The position numbers and the translations under genes are program-made. The notes under the pieces are model-generated. The model saw only the letters and a program-made list of their open reading frames with translations. It was not told where the DNA came from and searched no databases. Positions 1 to 7,896 of a stretch of 64,000 nt of DNA are shown here, in pieces; the stretch's first letter is position 1, and each line of letters starts with the position of its first letter. Where the stretch lies: positions 186,001-250,000 of the forward strand of contig NZ_OBEK01000003.1 in NCBI RefSeq assembly GCF_900215625.1, read 5' to 3'. The stretch comes from Terribacillus aidingensis. GTDB lineage: Bacteria; Bacillota; Bacilli; Bacillales; Amphibacillaceae.

Positions 1-1
1 C

Positions 2-313
2 GCAATCACACTGCTGACAGCACCATCCTCCGGGAAGGATCTGCGTACAGATGCGAAACAGCGCAGCGACGAATGGAAGGTTACATTTAATAATCTAAAA
101 AACGAAGGAATGCAGCTGAAAGAACAGATTGCCAAGACCTCTAAAGAAGGCTCTGCGATGTTCAAGGAACTGTCAACCGAAGTTAAAAACTCCATCGACA
201 GCTGGAAACGAACAGTTGAACCGCATCAAAAAAATATCCAGAAAAGCTTAACTCAAATCGAGAAAAGTTTGAAAGATCTGGAAGAAAAAGCAAACCAAAA
301 AAATAATCAGTAA
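2..313 (+). CDS. yhaH: YhaH/YtxH-type general stress protein, 3' part
   Basis: The reading frame is open from base 2 and its start lies outside the window. The visible part begins with a TAPSSGKDLR-like stretch, typical of the region just after the N-terminal membrane helix in YtxH/YhaH proteins. The rest is a Lys/Glu-rich helical tail that should form a coiled coil facing the cytoplasm. Family members are small SigB-type stress proteins of unknown biochemical role. In B. subtilis yhaH lies near hpr and yhaI, and a yhaI homologue lies 4 kb downstream here, which favours yhaH over ytxH. The gene ends just before a strong terminator. Confidence 0.7.
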   Translation, partial: AITLLTAPSSGKDLRTDAKQRSDEWKVTFNNLKNEGMQLKEQIAKTSKEGSAMFKELSTEVKNSIDSWKRTVEPHQKNIQKSLTQIEKSLKDLEEKANQKNNQ

Positions 314-344
314 AAAAAGCTCTCCGTGATGGAGAGCTTTTTTT
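312..344 (+). terminator. Intrinsic terminator of the yhaH-like gene
   Basis: A run of A leads into GCTCTCC, a GTGAT loop, then GGAGAGC followed by seven T. The A-tract and T-tract are symmetrical, so it can also stop transcription from the other strand. Confidence 0.9.
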
Positions 345-404
345 GGTGCTTGATTTAGTGCATGGCTATATCATTAAAATGCCAGCCCCAGCGGCTCCTT
401 CATA

Positions 405-435
405 CAAAAAAACCTCTCCCGAACGGAAGAGGTTT
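405..435 (-). terminator. Terminator of the opuA operon
   Basis: On the minus strand AAACCTCT and AGAGGTTT pair, with an inner CCG/CGG extension, followed by a T run. It lies 15 bases past the opuAC stop. Confidence 0.85.
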
Positions 436-449
436 CTCCAATTACGCTA

Positions 450-1334
450 TTATTTTGCTTCAAGATCCTCAATGGAATCTGCATCTACATAGTCAGGTAC
501 GACAAGTCCTGTTTTCGCACCTTCCAAGTTTGGTCCCAAGTCAACCACTTGGTCTTTGTATTGGTCATACAAATCACCATGCGTCGTCGGAAGCCAAGCT
601 GCTACCATTGCGTCTGCTTCACCTTGTGCGACAGACTGCCACATAACAGCGTTATCGATTGGTGTAATAGTTGTATTGAATCCTAGATCATCAAGGACCA
701 CTTTCATAACGTTCGTAGAAGCTACCTCAGAGTCCCATTCTACATATGCAAGGCTTACGTCGCCGCTGCCTTTCTCTACGCCATCTGTCCACTCAGCAAC
801 TTTGTCAGGGTTGTTGTCTACCCAGTTGCGAGCTGCTTCTGCTGGGTCTGTACCATTACTAACTTCCAGCATTACTTCTCCCATATCTTCGGTTGTCCAG
901 TTAAACTGATCTAGCACTTTGTTAGCATCAGGCATATCGTCTGCAAAACCTTGACGCGTCATTGTATTAATTGTTTCTTCTTCACCGAAGGAACCTTTTG
1001 GATCTTCCAAATACTTCAGATCATATTTACTGAACATCCAATGCGGTGTCCAGCCTGTGATGATGATTGGTTCTTCGTCTTCAATAGCATTGCCTAGCTC
1101 TGTCGCCATAGCACCGCTGGAAGATGGCTGCAATGTCCAGCCTTCTAGCGTTTCATAATCTTCAAGGGCTTTTTCTGTCGCTTTCATTACACCGGCACCA
1201 GCTTCAATACCAGTAATCTTATAATCAACTTGTTCACTAAAGCTGCCAGAAGCAGAATCGTCATTACCACACCCAGCTGCTACCAATGTCATAGCTAACC
1301 CTGCAGCTGCACCTAATGTCTTCCATTTCCTCAT
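450..1334 (-). CDS. opuAC: Glycine betaine ABC transporter, substrate-binding lipoprotein OpuAC
   Basis: Extracytoplasmic binding protein of the OpuA glycine betaine importer, 294 aa, close to the B. subtilis protein. The chosen ATG at 1334 follows a GGGGAG ribosome-binding site; an upstream in-frame start at 1385 lacks one and would put a non-signal stretch first. Residues 1-22 form a lipoprotein signal peptide ending in a VAAGC lipobox, so Cys22 should be lipidated. The remainder is an OpuAC/ProX-type bilobed fold with several scattered tryptophans, the residues that cage the trimethylammonium group in this family. It is the last gene of opuAA-opuAB-opuAC. Confidence 0.95.
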   Translation of the reverse strand: MRKWKTLGAAAGLAMTLVAAGCGNDDSASGSFSEQVDYKITGIEAGAGVMKATEKALEDYETLEGWTLQPSSSGAMATELGNAIEDEEPIIITGWTPHWMFSKYDLKYLEDPKGSFGEEETINTMTRQGFADDMPDANKVLDQFNWTTEDMGEVMLEVSNGTDPAEAARNWVDNNPDKVAEWTDGVEKGSGDVSLAYVEWDSEVASTNVMKVVLDDLGFNTTITPIDNAVMWQSVAQGEADAMVAAWLPTTHGDLYDQYKDQVVDLGPNLEGAKTGLVVPDYVDADSIEDLEAK

Positions 1335-1391
1335 ATAATCAAACTCCCCTTTTCTAACGTTTATTGAAAGCCTGTAAACAGGCATTTCTAC

Positions 1392-2246
1392 TTATTTAGA
1401 TCTGTCTTTATAAACATTTTGCGTAAAACGGTCGATGATGATAGCAAGCACAACGATACTTAGTCCAGCAACAAATCCCGGCCCCACTTGTGCACGTTGA
1501 AGAGATGACAATACTTCACGTCCTAGTCCAGGCGCACCGATCATGGATGCGATAACAACCATCGATAGAGCCAGCATGACAGTCTGGTTAATACCAGCCA
1601 TAATTGTATACTTCGCCATCGGCAGTTCAACTTTAAACAGTTTTTGCGGCCCAGTAGAACCGAATGCATCCGCTGCTTCTACCAATTCGTCGGATACTTG
1701 ACGGATACCAAGATTTGTAAAACGAACTGTTGGCGGTGTAGCGAAAATTAAAGATGCAAATATTCCAGGCACAACACCAATACTAAAGAATGCAACCGCC
1801 GGAATTAGATAGACGAATGCAGGCATTGTCTGCATGAAGTCTAAAATTGGTGTAATAATCGTTTCTGCAATCCTACTCTTAGACATCAAGATTCCAATTG
1901 GAATACCAATAATGACACATAAAATACTAGCTGTTAACACGAGCGTAAATGTGTCCATCAATTGACTCCATAATCCTTGGTTCCAAATAAACAGCAGGCC
2001 GACAATACTGAATATCGCCAAACCAAACTTCTTCCCTGTCATGAAGAATGCTAAGATAGCGATTACTATGATAAAGATGACAGGCGGGATCGCGTCAAGA
2101 CCTTGCGTAACCATGTCCATGAAGTTGCCTAATCCTTCTTTAATCGGATCAAACAAGAAAGCAAATGTATCTGTTAGTAAGTCAACGAATTCACTTACCC
2201 AGTCTGCAACTGGCAGTGATTCGACATTTTCCATAAAATTAAGCAT
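1392..2246 (-). CDS. opuAB: Glycine betaine ABC transporter permease OpuAB
   Basis: Membrane subunit of the OpuA importer, 284 aa. After an N-terminal amphipathic stretch several hydrophobic helices follow, with the cytoplasmic EAA loop ([12 protein letters not shown]) that contacts the ATPase. It overlaps the end of opuAA by 8 bases, a sign of translational coupling, and its ribosome-binding site lies in the opuAA tail. The 57-base gap to opuAC contains only the opuAC ribosome-binding site. Confidence 0.95.
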   Translation of the reverse strand: MLNFMENVESLPVADWVSEFVDLLTDTFAFLFDPIKEGLGNFMDMVTQGLDAIPPVIFIIVIAILAFFMTGKKFGLAIFSIVGLLFIWNQGLWSQLMDTFTLVLTASILCVIIGIPIGILMSKSRIAETIITPILDFMQTMPAFVYLIPAVAFFSIGVVPGIFASLIFATPPTVRFTNLGIRQVSDELVEAADAFGSTGPQKLFKVELPMAKYTIMAGINQTVMLALSMVVIASMIGAPGLGREVLSSLQRAQVGPGFVAGLSIVVLAIIIDRFTQNVYKDRSK

Positions 2247-3435
2247 TCACGTTCACCTCACCTTCACCAGCAAGTGCTCCGATAACAGCACCTCTGACGA
2301 TAATTCCTAACAGCTTGCCATTCTCCGTTACTGCTAGAGGAACTGGCGAATCATGGATAACTGCGAACAAATCATGCAGCTGTGTATCTTTCTCTACTGT
2401 CGGTACTTCACGCTGGATAATTTCTGATAAGTTTGTCACTTCATTTTTACGAGCTTCATTCGCTGCATCTGCCGTAATGATTCCTTGCAGCGTACGTTTG
2501 CTATCGACAACAAAAATACTGGACAATCCAGCCTCCCGCATCCGTTCTAAAGCAACACGCGGACCATGCTTATCAATATTGATTGTTTCTGGACGTTTCA
2601 TTATTTGATTAGCAGTCAACACTTTCGCACGATCGACATCCTCAACAAATTTCTCAACGTAGCTGTTAGCAGGATTCATGAGGATTTCTTCTGGAGTTCC
2701 AATCTGTACAATATTACCGTCTTTCATCAAAGCAATGCGGTCTCCGATTCGAAGTGCTTCGTCCAAGTCATGTGTAATAAACAGGATAGTCTTTTTCATT
2801 GTTTCTTGGAGATCCAGTAACTCATCCTGCATATCTTTACGGATAAGCGGATCTAATGCTGAAAATGCTTCATCCATAAGTAAGACTTCCGGATCGTTCG
2901 CAAGTGCTCGAGCAAGACCAACACGCTGCTGCATACCTCCGGATAACTGACCTGGATACTGTTCCAAATAGCCGCCTAAGCCAACTAGTTCTAATGATTT
3001 CTTTGCTTTTTCCGCTCTTTCTTGCTTATCCACGCCTTGCACTTCCAGTCCATATTCCGCGTTTTGCAAGATTGTTCTATTCGGGAACAGTCCAAAACGC
3101 TGGAATACCATGCTCAGCTTTTCACGACGCACACGGCGAAGCTCTTTTTTATCCATTTTAGCTAGATTTTCACCTTCAATGAAGACATCTCCGGTTGTTG
3201 GTTCAATCAAACGGTTAATCAAACGAACTAAAGTGGATTTACCGCTGCCTGAGAGACCCATAATAACAAATATCTCTCCTGCTTCCACTTCAAATGAAGC
3301 GCGATTAACCCCAACTGTGCTCCCTGTTTCTTTTAGTATCTCTTCCTTTGTTTTTCCAGACTCAGCCAGCTGAAGCGCGGCCTTCGTGTTCTTTCCAAAC
3401 ACTTTAGAAAGATTATTTACTTGAATGATTGGCAC
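2239..3435 (-). CDS. opuAA: Glycine betaine ABC transporter ATPase OpuAA
   Basis: ATP-binding subunit of OpuA, 398 aa from the GTG at 3435. That GTG has GAGGTG six bases upstream; another GTG at 3444 sits inside this ribosome-binding site and is less likely. Walker [10 protein letters not shown] is at about residues 60-68, the LSGG signature at 164-167, Walker B LLMDE at about 185-189, and the switch histidine in ITHD near 222. The C-terminal third (from about 280) is a tandem CBS domain, which senses ionic strength or nucleotides in OpuA-type importers. First gene of the opuA operon. Confidence 0.95.
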   Translation of the reverse strand: MPIIQVNNLSKVFGKNTKAALQLAESGKTKEEILKETGSTVGVNRASFEVEAGEIFVIMGLSGSGKSTLVRLINRLIEPTTGDVFIEGENLAKMDKKELRRVRREKLSMVFQRFGLFPNRTILQNAEYGLEVQGVDKQERAEKAKKSLELVGLGGYLEQYPGQLSGGMQQRVGLARALANDPEVLLMDEAFSALDPLIRKDMQDELLDLQETMKKTILFITHDLDEALRIGDRIALMKDGNIVQIGTPEEILMNPANSYVEKFVEDVDRAKVLTANQIMKRPETINIDKHGPRVALERMREAGLSSIFVVDSKRTLQGIITADAANEARKNEVTNLSEIIQREVPTVEKDTQLHDLFAVIHDSPVPLAVTENGKLLGIIVRGAVIGALAGEGEVNVNA

Positions 3436-3521
3436 AGTATTCACCTCTTTTTCAATAGTTTTCTGTCATGTCCCTGTAACAATCAGGAACATTTACCTAT
3501 TACAATGTTTCGACCCTATTA

Positions 3522-3550
3522 ATACTAAACATAAACTAAAAACAAATCAA
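3522..3550 (-). promoter_or_regulatory. Candidate SigA promoter of opuA
   Basis: On the minus strand TTGATT and TAGTAT are separated by exactly 17 bases. The predicted 5' UTR is about 80 nt. It lies 22 bases from the large inverted repeat at 3573-3614, so a protein bound there would sit just upstream of the -35 box. Confidence 0.5.
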
Positions 3551-3572
3551 ACGTTATGAAACGTGATTACTG

Positions 3573-3614
3573 AACGTTTAGTACGTACAGAATATACCGT
3601 ACGCACTAAACGTT
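3573..3614. promoter_or_regulatory. Large inverted repeat, candidate operator of the GbsR-type regulator
   Basis: Two 16-base arms, AACGTTTAGTACGTAC and GTACGCACTAAACGTT, are inverted copies with one mismatch and a 10-base spacer. The element lies between the divergent opuA operon and the regulator gene at 3746, upstream of both candidate promoters. Extra AACGTT-like half-sites occur at about 3549-3566. Known: GbsR-family repressors bind near their target promoters. Inferred: this is the binding site of the adjacent regulator. Confidence 0.65.
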
Positions 3615-3623
3615 GTGTATGCT

Positions 3624-3650
3624 TTGAATTCCTTTGATTTACTCTATAAT
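3624..3650 (+). promoter_or_regulatory. Candidate promoter of the opuA regulator gene
   Basis: A perfect TATAAT at 3645-3650 is preceded by TTGAAT with a short 15-base spacer (or TTTGAA with 16). It starts 10 bases beyond the inverted repeat, so autoregulation is plausible. A smaller palindrome, ATGTAA-GCT-TTACAT, lies in the leader at 3688-3702. Confidence 0.45.
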
Positions 3651-3745
3651 GCTTTGTTAAGAGATATTTCCTTTCTGTAAAAGTTTCATGTAAGCTTTAC
3701 ATACGGATTACATATTTAATAGAAACAAAGGGGGGACTCTGATAA

Positions 3746-4213
3746 ATGAAAGCACAAACCTCATTGTACGATTCTCTCATAATGGAATTAACACGGACCG
3801 GAGAACTGTTCCGTTTGTCAGCTACGGAAGCACGGCTGCTTGCCGTTTTATATGTAGAAAACCATTCGCAAACATTAGATCAAATGGCTAATATAATTGG
3901 AAAAAGCAAAACTGCTGTCAATATAGCTATTCGCAATTTATCTCACTTAGGACTTGTTGATCGTGTGTGGGTAAAAGGTGAAAGAAAGGACTTTTATACT
4001 AGCGTCAATTCTGTATACAGCAAATTGATGACGCTGCAAGTAAAACAGTGGCATACACAGACCACTCGGCAGGTAGAAGCGATGGAGCAATTCAAGCAGG
4101 CAGTACCGAAGGATGATCCGCAGTGGCAGCAGATGCAAGAGAAACTAACTTCCAGCTTACAATTTCACGAACAAGCAGCTGGTATACTTAAAAAAGTAAC
4201 CGCTATTAGCTAG
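3746..4213 (+). CDS. GbsR-family (MarR-like) regulator, OpuAR-type
   Basis: A 155-aa winged-helix regulator. Residues 20-75 fit the DNA-binding domain (ATEARLLAVLY, then MANIIGKSKTAVNIAIRNL), followed by the wing VDRVWVKGERKDFY. The C-terminal half is helical, suited to dimerisation and ligand sensing. It resembles GbsR/OpcR-type repressors of choline and glycine-betaine genes. Being divergent from opuA makes it a strong candidate for the repressor of that operon, as described for OpuAR in some Bacillaceae. GGGGGGA lies nine bases before the ATG. Its stop codon is inside the terminator loop. Confidence 0.8.
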   Translation: MKAQTSLYDSLIMELTRTGELFRLSATEARLLAVLYVENHSQTLDQMANIIGKSKTAVNIAIRNLSHLGLVDRVWVKGERKDFYTSVNSVYSKLMTLQVKQWHTQTTRQVEAMEQFKQAVPKDDPQWQQMQEKLTSSLQFHEQAAGILKKVTAIS

Positions 4214-4230
4214 AGCTAATAGCGGTTTTT
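4199..4230 (+). terminator. Terminator shared by the regulator gene and yhaI
   Basis: ACCGCTATTAGC and GCTAATAGCGGT form a 12-bp perfect stem with loop TAGA and a T run. An A run on the other side gives a T tract for the convergent yhaI transcript. The stop codon of each gene falls within the element. Confidence 0.9.
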
Positions 4231-4563
4231 CATGTCCAGTAAGATTAGTTCATCTACCAGATTTTTGTATGTATCATCTTCTTTTTCCTCTCGAAGTGCC
4301 AGTAGCACTTCCCAATAATGAAGCTTTTCCGGCAGCATGCCGACAAATTCTAGTAAAAGTGACGTGTAATCGAGTAAGCCTTCCTCTTTTTGTTCCAGAA
4401 ATAACTTATTCAATCGCTGAAACAATTTTAAGACAGCAGCATACTCCTCCTCATTTACATTGCGTTCGATGAGAAGCTTCCGAAAAGGATATTTGTCTAA
4501 CACACCCGTCTCTGCTATTAACTGTAAATGAAAAGACAGCGTACTCTTTTTTTCTTCCTCCAT
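4216..4563 (-). CDS. yhaI: YhaI-like protein (DUF1878)
   Basis: Small acidic, all-helical protein of 115 aa, matching YhaI in length and position next to the prsA region. No catalytic motif, signal or membrane segment is visible, so it should be cytoplasmic. Function is unknown. AAAGGAAG is placed eight bases from the ATG. It converges with the OpuAR-type gene and shares its terminator. In B. subtilis yhaI neighbours hpr (scoC); here the opuA cassette fills that place. Confidence 0.7.
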   Translation of the reverse strand: MEEEKKSTLSFHLQLIAETGVLDKYPFRKLLIERNVNEEEYAAVLKLFQRLNKLFLEQKEEGLLDYTSLLLEFVGMLPEKLHYWEVLLALREEKEDDTYKNLVDELILLDMKNRY

Positions 4564-4651
4564 AAAAACGCTTCCTTTGTCTTTAAAACTGACCGATTTG
4601 CACGATCGTAACTTGTCCTTTTATTTTAAAGTAAATTTTCTTAGAAAGCTA

Positions 4652-4680
4652 TTGATTTTCCCGTTAAAACGTACTAATAT
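4652..4680 (+). promoter_or_regulatory. Candidate SigA promoter of the DUF3267 gene
   Basis: TTGATT, a 17-base spacer and TAATAT, ending about 58 bases before the ATG at 4739. Confidence 0.5.
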
Positions 4681-4738
4681 CTCTTAAGTGACGAAGGCTC
4701 ACCGTAATTTTCTAGATGACCGAAGGGAGCTATGAAAA

Positions 4739-5275
4739 ATGAACTGCTGGAGAAGTGTCAACGTTAAGAAAGATCTCGGGAAACACCGAATTCTACTTGT
4801 ATCCACTCTCATAGGAATTTTGACGTTCATTATACTTTACCCGATGCTGACGCTGATCCATCCCAATTTCAAAATTGAAGAAACACATTTATTGTTAAGC
4901 CTGCTATCTATTTATATACTTCCTTTTACCCATAGTATCTCACATTTGATACCTTTTTGGCTGACTAATAAAAGCTGTATATACAAATTGCATTGGATTG
5001 GCCAGTGCGCGCCAATGTTTCATTTTAAAGTAAGAACGGAAACCAGCCGGCTTATCCCTTTCTTTTCTTTAATAATGCCAACTGTATTAATAACAATACC
5101 TTCGTTTGTAGCTGCTGTACTTTCAAATACGATGCCGATTTATTTTCTGCTCCTTGTCAGTGTGAATGCGGCTATGACATTCTCGGATGGCTTCTATTTA
5201 TGCAACCTGCTGCAGGCACCGCGTAAATGTGTTATTTCCGGTACAGAAAAGAGTTATGATATATTAACGAAGTAA
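4739..5275 (+). CDS. DUF3267-like integral membrane protein
   Basis: A 178-aa membrane protein with four predicted hydrophobic segments (about 20-40, 48-68, 105-130 and 132-150). DUF3267 proteins carry an HExxH-like motif in the second helix. Here the equivalent stretch reads THSISHL, keeping two histidines but not the glutamate, so metallopeptidase activity is doubtful. The ending, an Asp followed by LLQAPRKC, fits the family. GAAGGGAG lies nine bases before the start. It sits between yhaI and prsA, with its own promoter and terminator. Role unknown. Confidence 0.6.
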   Translation: MNCWRSVNVKKDLGKHRILLVSTLIGILTFIILYPMLTLIHPNFKIEETHLLLSLLSIYILPFTHSISHLIPFWLTNKSCIYKLHWIGQCAPMFHFKVRTETSRLIPFFSLIMPTVLITIPSFVAAVLSNTMPIYFLLLVSVNAAMTFSDGFYLCNLLQAPRKCVISGTEKSYDILTK

Positions 5276-5298
5276 CGCTCCGCATCAGGAGCGTTTTT
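5274..5298 (+). terminator. Terminator of the DUF3267 gene
   Basis: AACGCTCC, loop GCATCA, GGAGCGTT and a T run immediately after the stop codon. Confidence 0.9.
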
Positions 5299-5354
5299 AC
5301 ATATGGAAAAACTGTGGAATTGCTCCCTTAGGTTGCCTTTTCGTATCTAATATG

Positions 5355-5363
5355 TGATATATT
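5355..5363 (+). promoter_or_regulatory. Candidate extended -10 promoter of prsA
   Basis: TGATATATT is an extended -10 box; the best -35 (TTGCCT at 5333) is 19 bases upstream and weak. The resulting leader of about 60 nt holds a GC-rich hairpin, GGCGG-ACAAG-CCGCC at 5379-5393, about 20 bases before the ribosome-binding site. Confidence 0.4.
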
Positions 5364-5428
5364 GTCTTATGGGGAAACGGCGGACAAGCCGCCATTCAAA
5401 TTCAAGTGGATTAGGAGTGTTTATTTAC

Positions 5429-6307
5429 ATGAAGAAATTGGCTATCGCTGCAGTATTCGCGACAAGTGTTGTCGCACTATCAGCATGTGGTTCCGGTGAG
5501 ACAGTGGTAGAATCAAAAGCTGGGGACATTTCCAAGGAAAACTATTATCAAGAATTGAGTGACAAATACGGCGAACAAGTATTACAGACAATGGTGCTTG
5601 AGAAGGCCCTTGATGATAAATACGACGTGAAGAAAGAACAGATCGACGAACAAGTGGACAAATTAAAAGATCAATACGGTGATTCATTCGAATCTGTTCT
5701 TCAACAAGCAGGTTACAGTGATGAAGATGCTTTCCGTGAACAAGTGAAAACAAGCTTACTTCAGCAAATGGCTATTGCTGACGGAGTGGAAGTTACTGAT
5801 GAGGAAATTCAAACTCGCTATGACCATATGAAGTCAGATCTAAATGCAAGTCATATCCTTGTAGCAGATGAAGATACTGCAAAAGAAGTAAAAAAGAAAC
5901 TTGACGATGGCGAAAAGTGGGATGCACTTGTTGAAGAATATTCCACTGATACCGCTACAGTTGAAGCAAACGGCTCTCTGGACTGGTTTAGCGCCGGCAC
6001 AATGGACGCTGCTTTTGAAAATGCAGCATATGCATTGGATAAAGGCGAAATCAGCGAGCCTGTTGAAAGCAGCTTCGGCTGGCATATTATCCGTTTAGAT
6101 GACAAACGTGATACAGAAAATGAAGTTGGCTCACTTAAAGAAGAAAAAGAACAGATTAAAACAGAACTTGCGGTTCAAAAAGTTGATTCTGCTGAACAGC
6201 AAGAAAAGATTAATAAATTACTGAAAGATGCTGATTTCGATATCAAGATCGAACAGTACGAAGACTTGATTGATAATATGACAGCTGCTTCTGCAACAGC
6301 TGGCTAA
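5429..6307 (+). CDS. prsA: Foldase lipoprotein PrsA (parvulin-type PPIase)
   Basis: Extracellular membrane-anchored foldase for secreted proteins, including penicillin-binding proteins, 292 aa. The ATG at 5429 follows AGGAGTG; a longer frame upstream has no ribosome-binding site. Residues 1-20 are a lipoprotein signal ending in LSAC (Cys20). The parvulin domain spans about 137-230, starting at ASHILVADE and ending with FGWHIIRLDD. Helical segments before and after form the chaperone crown. It has its own promoter and a strong terminator. Neighbouring yhaL converges on it. Confidence 0.95.
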   Translation: MKKLAIAAVFATSVVALSACGSGETVVESKAGDISKENYYQELSDKYGEQVLQTMVLEKALDDKYDVKKEQIDEQVDKLKDQYGDSFESVLQQAGYSDEDAFREQVKTSLLQQMAIADGVEVTDEEIQTRYDHMKSDLNASHILVADEDTAKEVKKKLDDGEKWDALVEEYSTDTATVEANGSLDWFSAGTMDAAFENAAYALDKGEISEPVESSFGWHIIRLDDKRDTENEVGSLKEEKEQIKTELAVQKVDSAEQQEKINKLLKDADFDIKIEQYEDLIDNMTAASATAG

Positions 6308-6314
6308 TACAAGC

Positions 6315-6348
6315 AAAAGACCGAAACGTCATTCGTTTCGGTCTTTTT
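6315..6348 (+). terminator. Terminator between prsA and yhaL
   Basis: AAAAGACCGAAACG pairs with CGTTTCGGTCTTTT around a five-base loop. The last six codons and the stop of convergent yhaL are encoded in the right half of this element, so it serves both strands. Confidence 0.9.
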
Positions 6349-6535
6349 CGTGTGCATTTATTTGTGTGTTTCGTTTAGCTCGCTCCTCTTCCATTCGCTC
6401 CATATAGACATTTCCTTCCCGCTCGATGAATTGCTGCTCTGTTTGGTAATCGTGCCGCTGCGTTCGGAATGCCATGAAGCCGCTGCCTATCATACAAAGA
6501 AAAACGAGCATGACCCACATCGGTATATCTGGCAT
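6329..6535 (-). CDS. yhaL: Sporulation protein YhaL
   Basis: A 68-aa protein with one N-terminal membrane helix (WVMLVFLCMIGSGFMAF, about 7-23) and a highly charged cytoplasmic tail rich in Glu, Arg and Lys. Length, topology and location next to prsA match B. subtilis YhaL, a SigE-regulon protein of unknown biochemical role. A very strong GGAGG ribosome-binding site precedes the ATG. The C-terminus is encoded within the prsA terminator. Confidence 0.85.
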   Translation of the reverse strand: MPDIPMWVMLVFLCMIGSGFMAFRTQRHDYQTEQQFIEREGNVYMERMEEERAKRNTQINAHEKDRNE

Positions 6536-6597
6536 TGTTTATTCCTCCTTGTCCTATTGGCTAATATCTATGCAATAGGGCAAGCAATTATGTCAAG

Positions 6598-7866
6598 TCA
6601 GGAAGAAGAGGCTCGCTGCTCTTTGTGATAGCGTTTGAACATCGCTTGATAGACGAAAGCACTTAGCAGCGCCAACATTGCGAGAATTGTAAATGTCAGC
6701 TGATAGCTAATATAGCTCACTAATACGAGACTTAGCGGTGCCAGCAGCTTACCAAGCGTAAACCGCAAGCTTGCTGCTGAAAAATACTGTCCGCGGCTCT
6801 CTTCTGACGCCAATGTTGCCACAAAGCTTTCCTGCAGACCAACTACCATCAGTTCTCCCATTGTAAACAGGACCATCGCAGTAACAAAGATCCAGAAGCT
6901 TTCGGTCAAGCCGTATAACCAAATACCAGCTGCATACGCAATACTAGAAGCAACGAAAACACGTGCAATCCGGAATTTCGTGACCAGCTTTGTTATATAA
7001 ACGGTTAATAAAGCAACTAACAGCCCATTCAGAGCCAGGATAAGCGAAAATGCTTGCTTTCCATCTACTTGCAGACTAAAATCGCCAATCGCAAAAACAG
7101 TCTGATTAGCTATTACCTCACTCGTGTAAACTGCAATTAGAATATCCAGCTGCATAAACGTCTGCGCCACGAGTACCCCTGCAACAATGAAGAGCAGGAA
7201 TGTCCGGTCTTGCGCAATAAGCCGATAAGTTTGCAGCTCCTGCCAGACCGCCTTGTACCAGGTACCATGGTCCGCTTTCGCCTGTTTCTGTTCCGGAACA
7301 GTCTCTCTGATAAACACTTGCATGATGACGAATAAAATACTAGTAAGTGTAAATCCAGCAAGCAGCATCTGGAATCGGTAAGAGTAAAATAATATCGTGC
7401 CAATTAACGGGCCGACGACAACGGCAATATTAAGACTTGTGTAAAAGACTGCAAATACGGAAGCCCGATGTTTCTCCTTGACGACATCTGCTACCATGGC
7501 ATGCGATGCCGGCCAATATAAAGCGCTCCATATACCAAGAAAGCTAAATGCCGCAAAAGTCAGGGCTGATGATGAGAGCCAAGGAGAATTAGCAAATGCA
7601 AATACCAGAAAAGTGATGGATTGACCGGCTACAGCAATACTCATCATCTTTCTTCTGCCGAAACGATCCGCACAATATCCTCCTACCAAGCTCGCCAGAA
7701 CGGAAAGAGCTTGCGAAAACATGAGCAAGATCCCGGCACGTCCCTTCCCGAACGCGTCCTGAAAAAATATCGTCATAAAGGGAAAATAAGCCCAAAACAA
7801 GAAGTGCATCATTGCTTCCCCGAACAAACGGATTTTCAGGTTACGATCCCAATCTTTCCATCTCAT
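6598..7866 (-). CDS. MFS transporter, MDR-type
   Basis: A 422-aa major facilitator with twelve hydrophobic segments. Motif A, GGYCADRFGRRKMM, lies between helices 2 and 3 at about 62-75. The central cytoplasmic loop contains VPEQKQAKADHG. It resembles the MDR branch of Bacillus MFS proteins (YttB/YfiS type). Proton-coupled export of drugs or metabolites is the family role; the substrate cannot be read from sequence. GAGGG precedes the ATG. It lies between yhaL and yhaM, with no obvious terminator separating it from yhaM upstream, so co-transcription is possible. Confidence 0.8.
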   Translation of the reverse strand: MRWKDWDRNLKIRLFGEAMMHFLFWAYFPFMTIFFQDAFGKGRAGILLMFSQALSVLASLVGGYCADRFGRRKMMSIAVAGQSITFLVFAFANSPWLSSSALTFAAFSFLGIWSALYWPASHAMVADVVKEKHRASVFAVFYTSLNIAVVVGPLIGTILFYSYRFQMLLAGFTLTSILFVIMQVFIRETVPEQKQAKADHGTWYKAVWQELQTYRLIAQDRTFLLFIVAGVLVAQTFMQLDILIAVYTSEVIANQTVFAIGDFSLQVDGKQAFSLILALNGLLVALLTVYITKLVTKFRIARVFVASSIAYAAGIWLYGLTESFWIFVTAMVLFTMGELMVVGLQESFVATLASEESRGQYFSAASLRFTLGKLLAPLSLVLVSYISYQLTFTILAMLALLSAFVYQAMFKRYHKEQRASSS

Positions 7867-7896
7867 ATTTTCCCTCTATTCTATTACTCTCTCTAT

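Noticed and set aside
556-909. 117-aa plus-strand frame
   Set aside because: Antisense shadow of opuAC.
1385-1385. Longer start for OpuAC
   Set aside because: It would place 17 non-signal residues before the lipoprotein signal and has no ribosome-binding site.
3746-4213. Hpr/ScoC, expected between yhaH and yhaI
   Set aside because: The protein is 155 aa and GbsR-like; Hpr is about 200 aa with a different N-terminus and tail.
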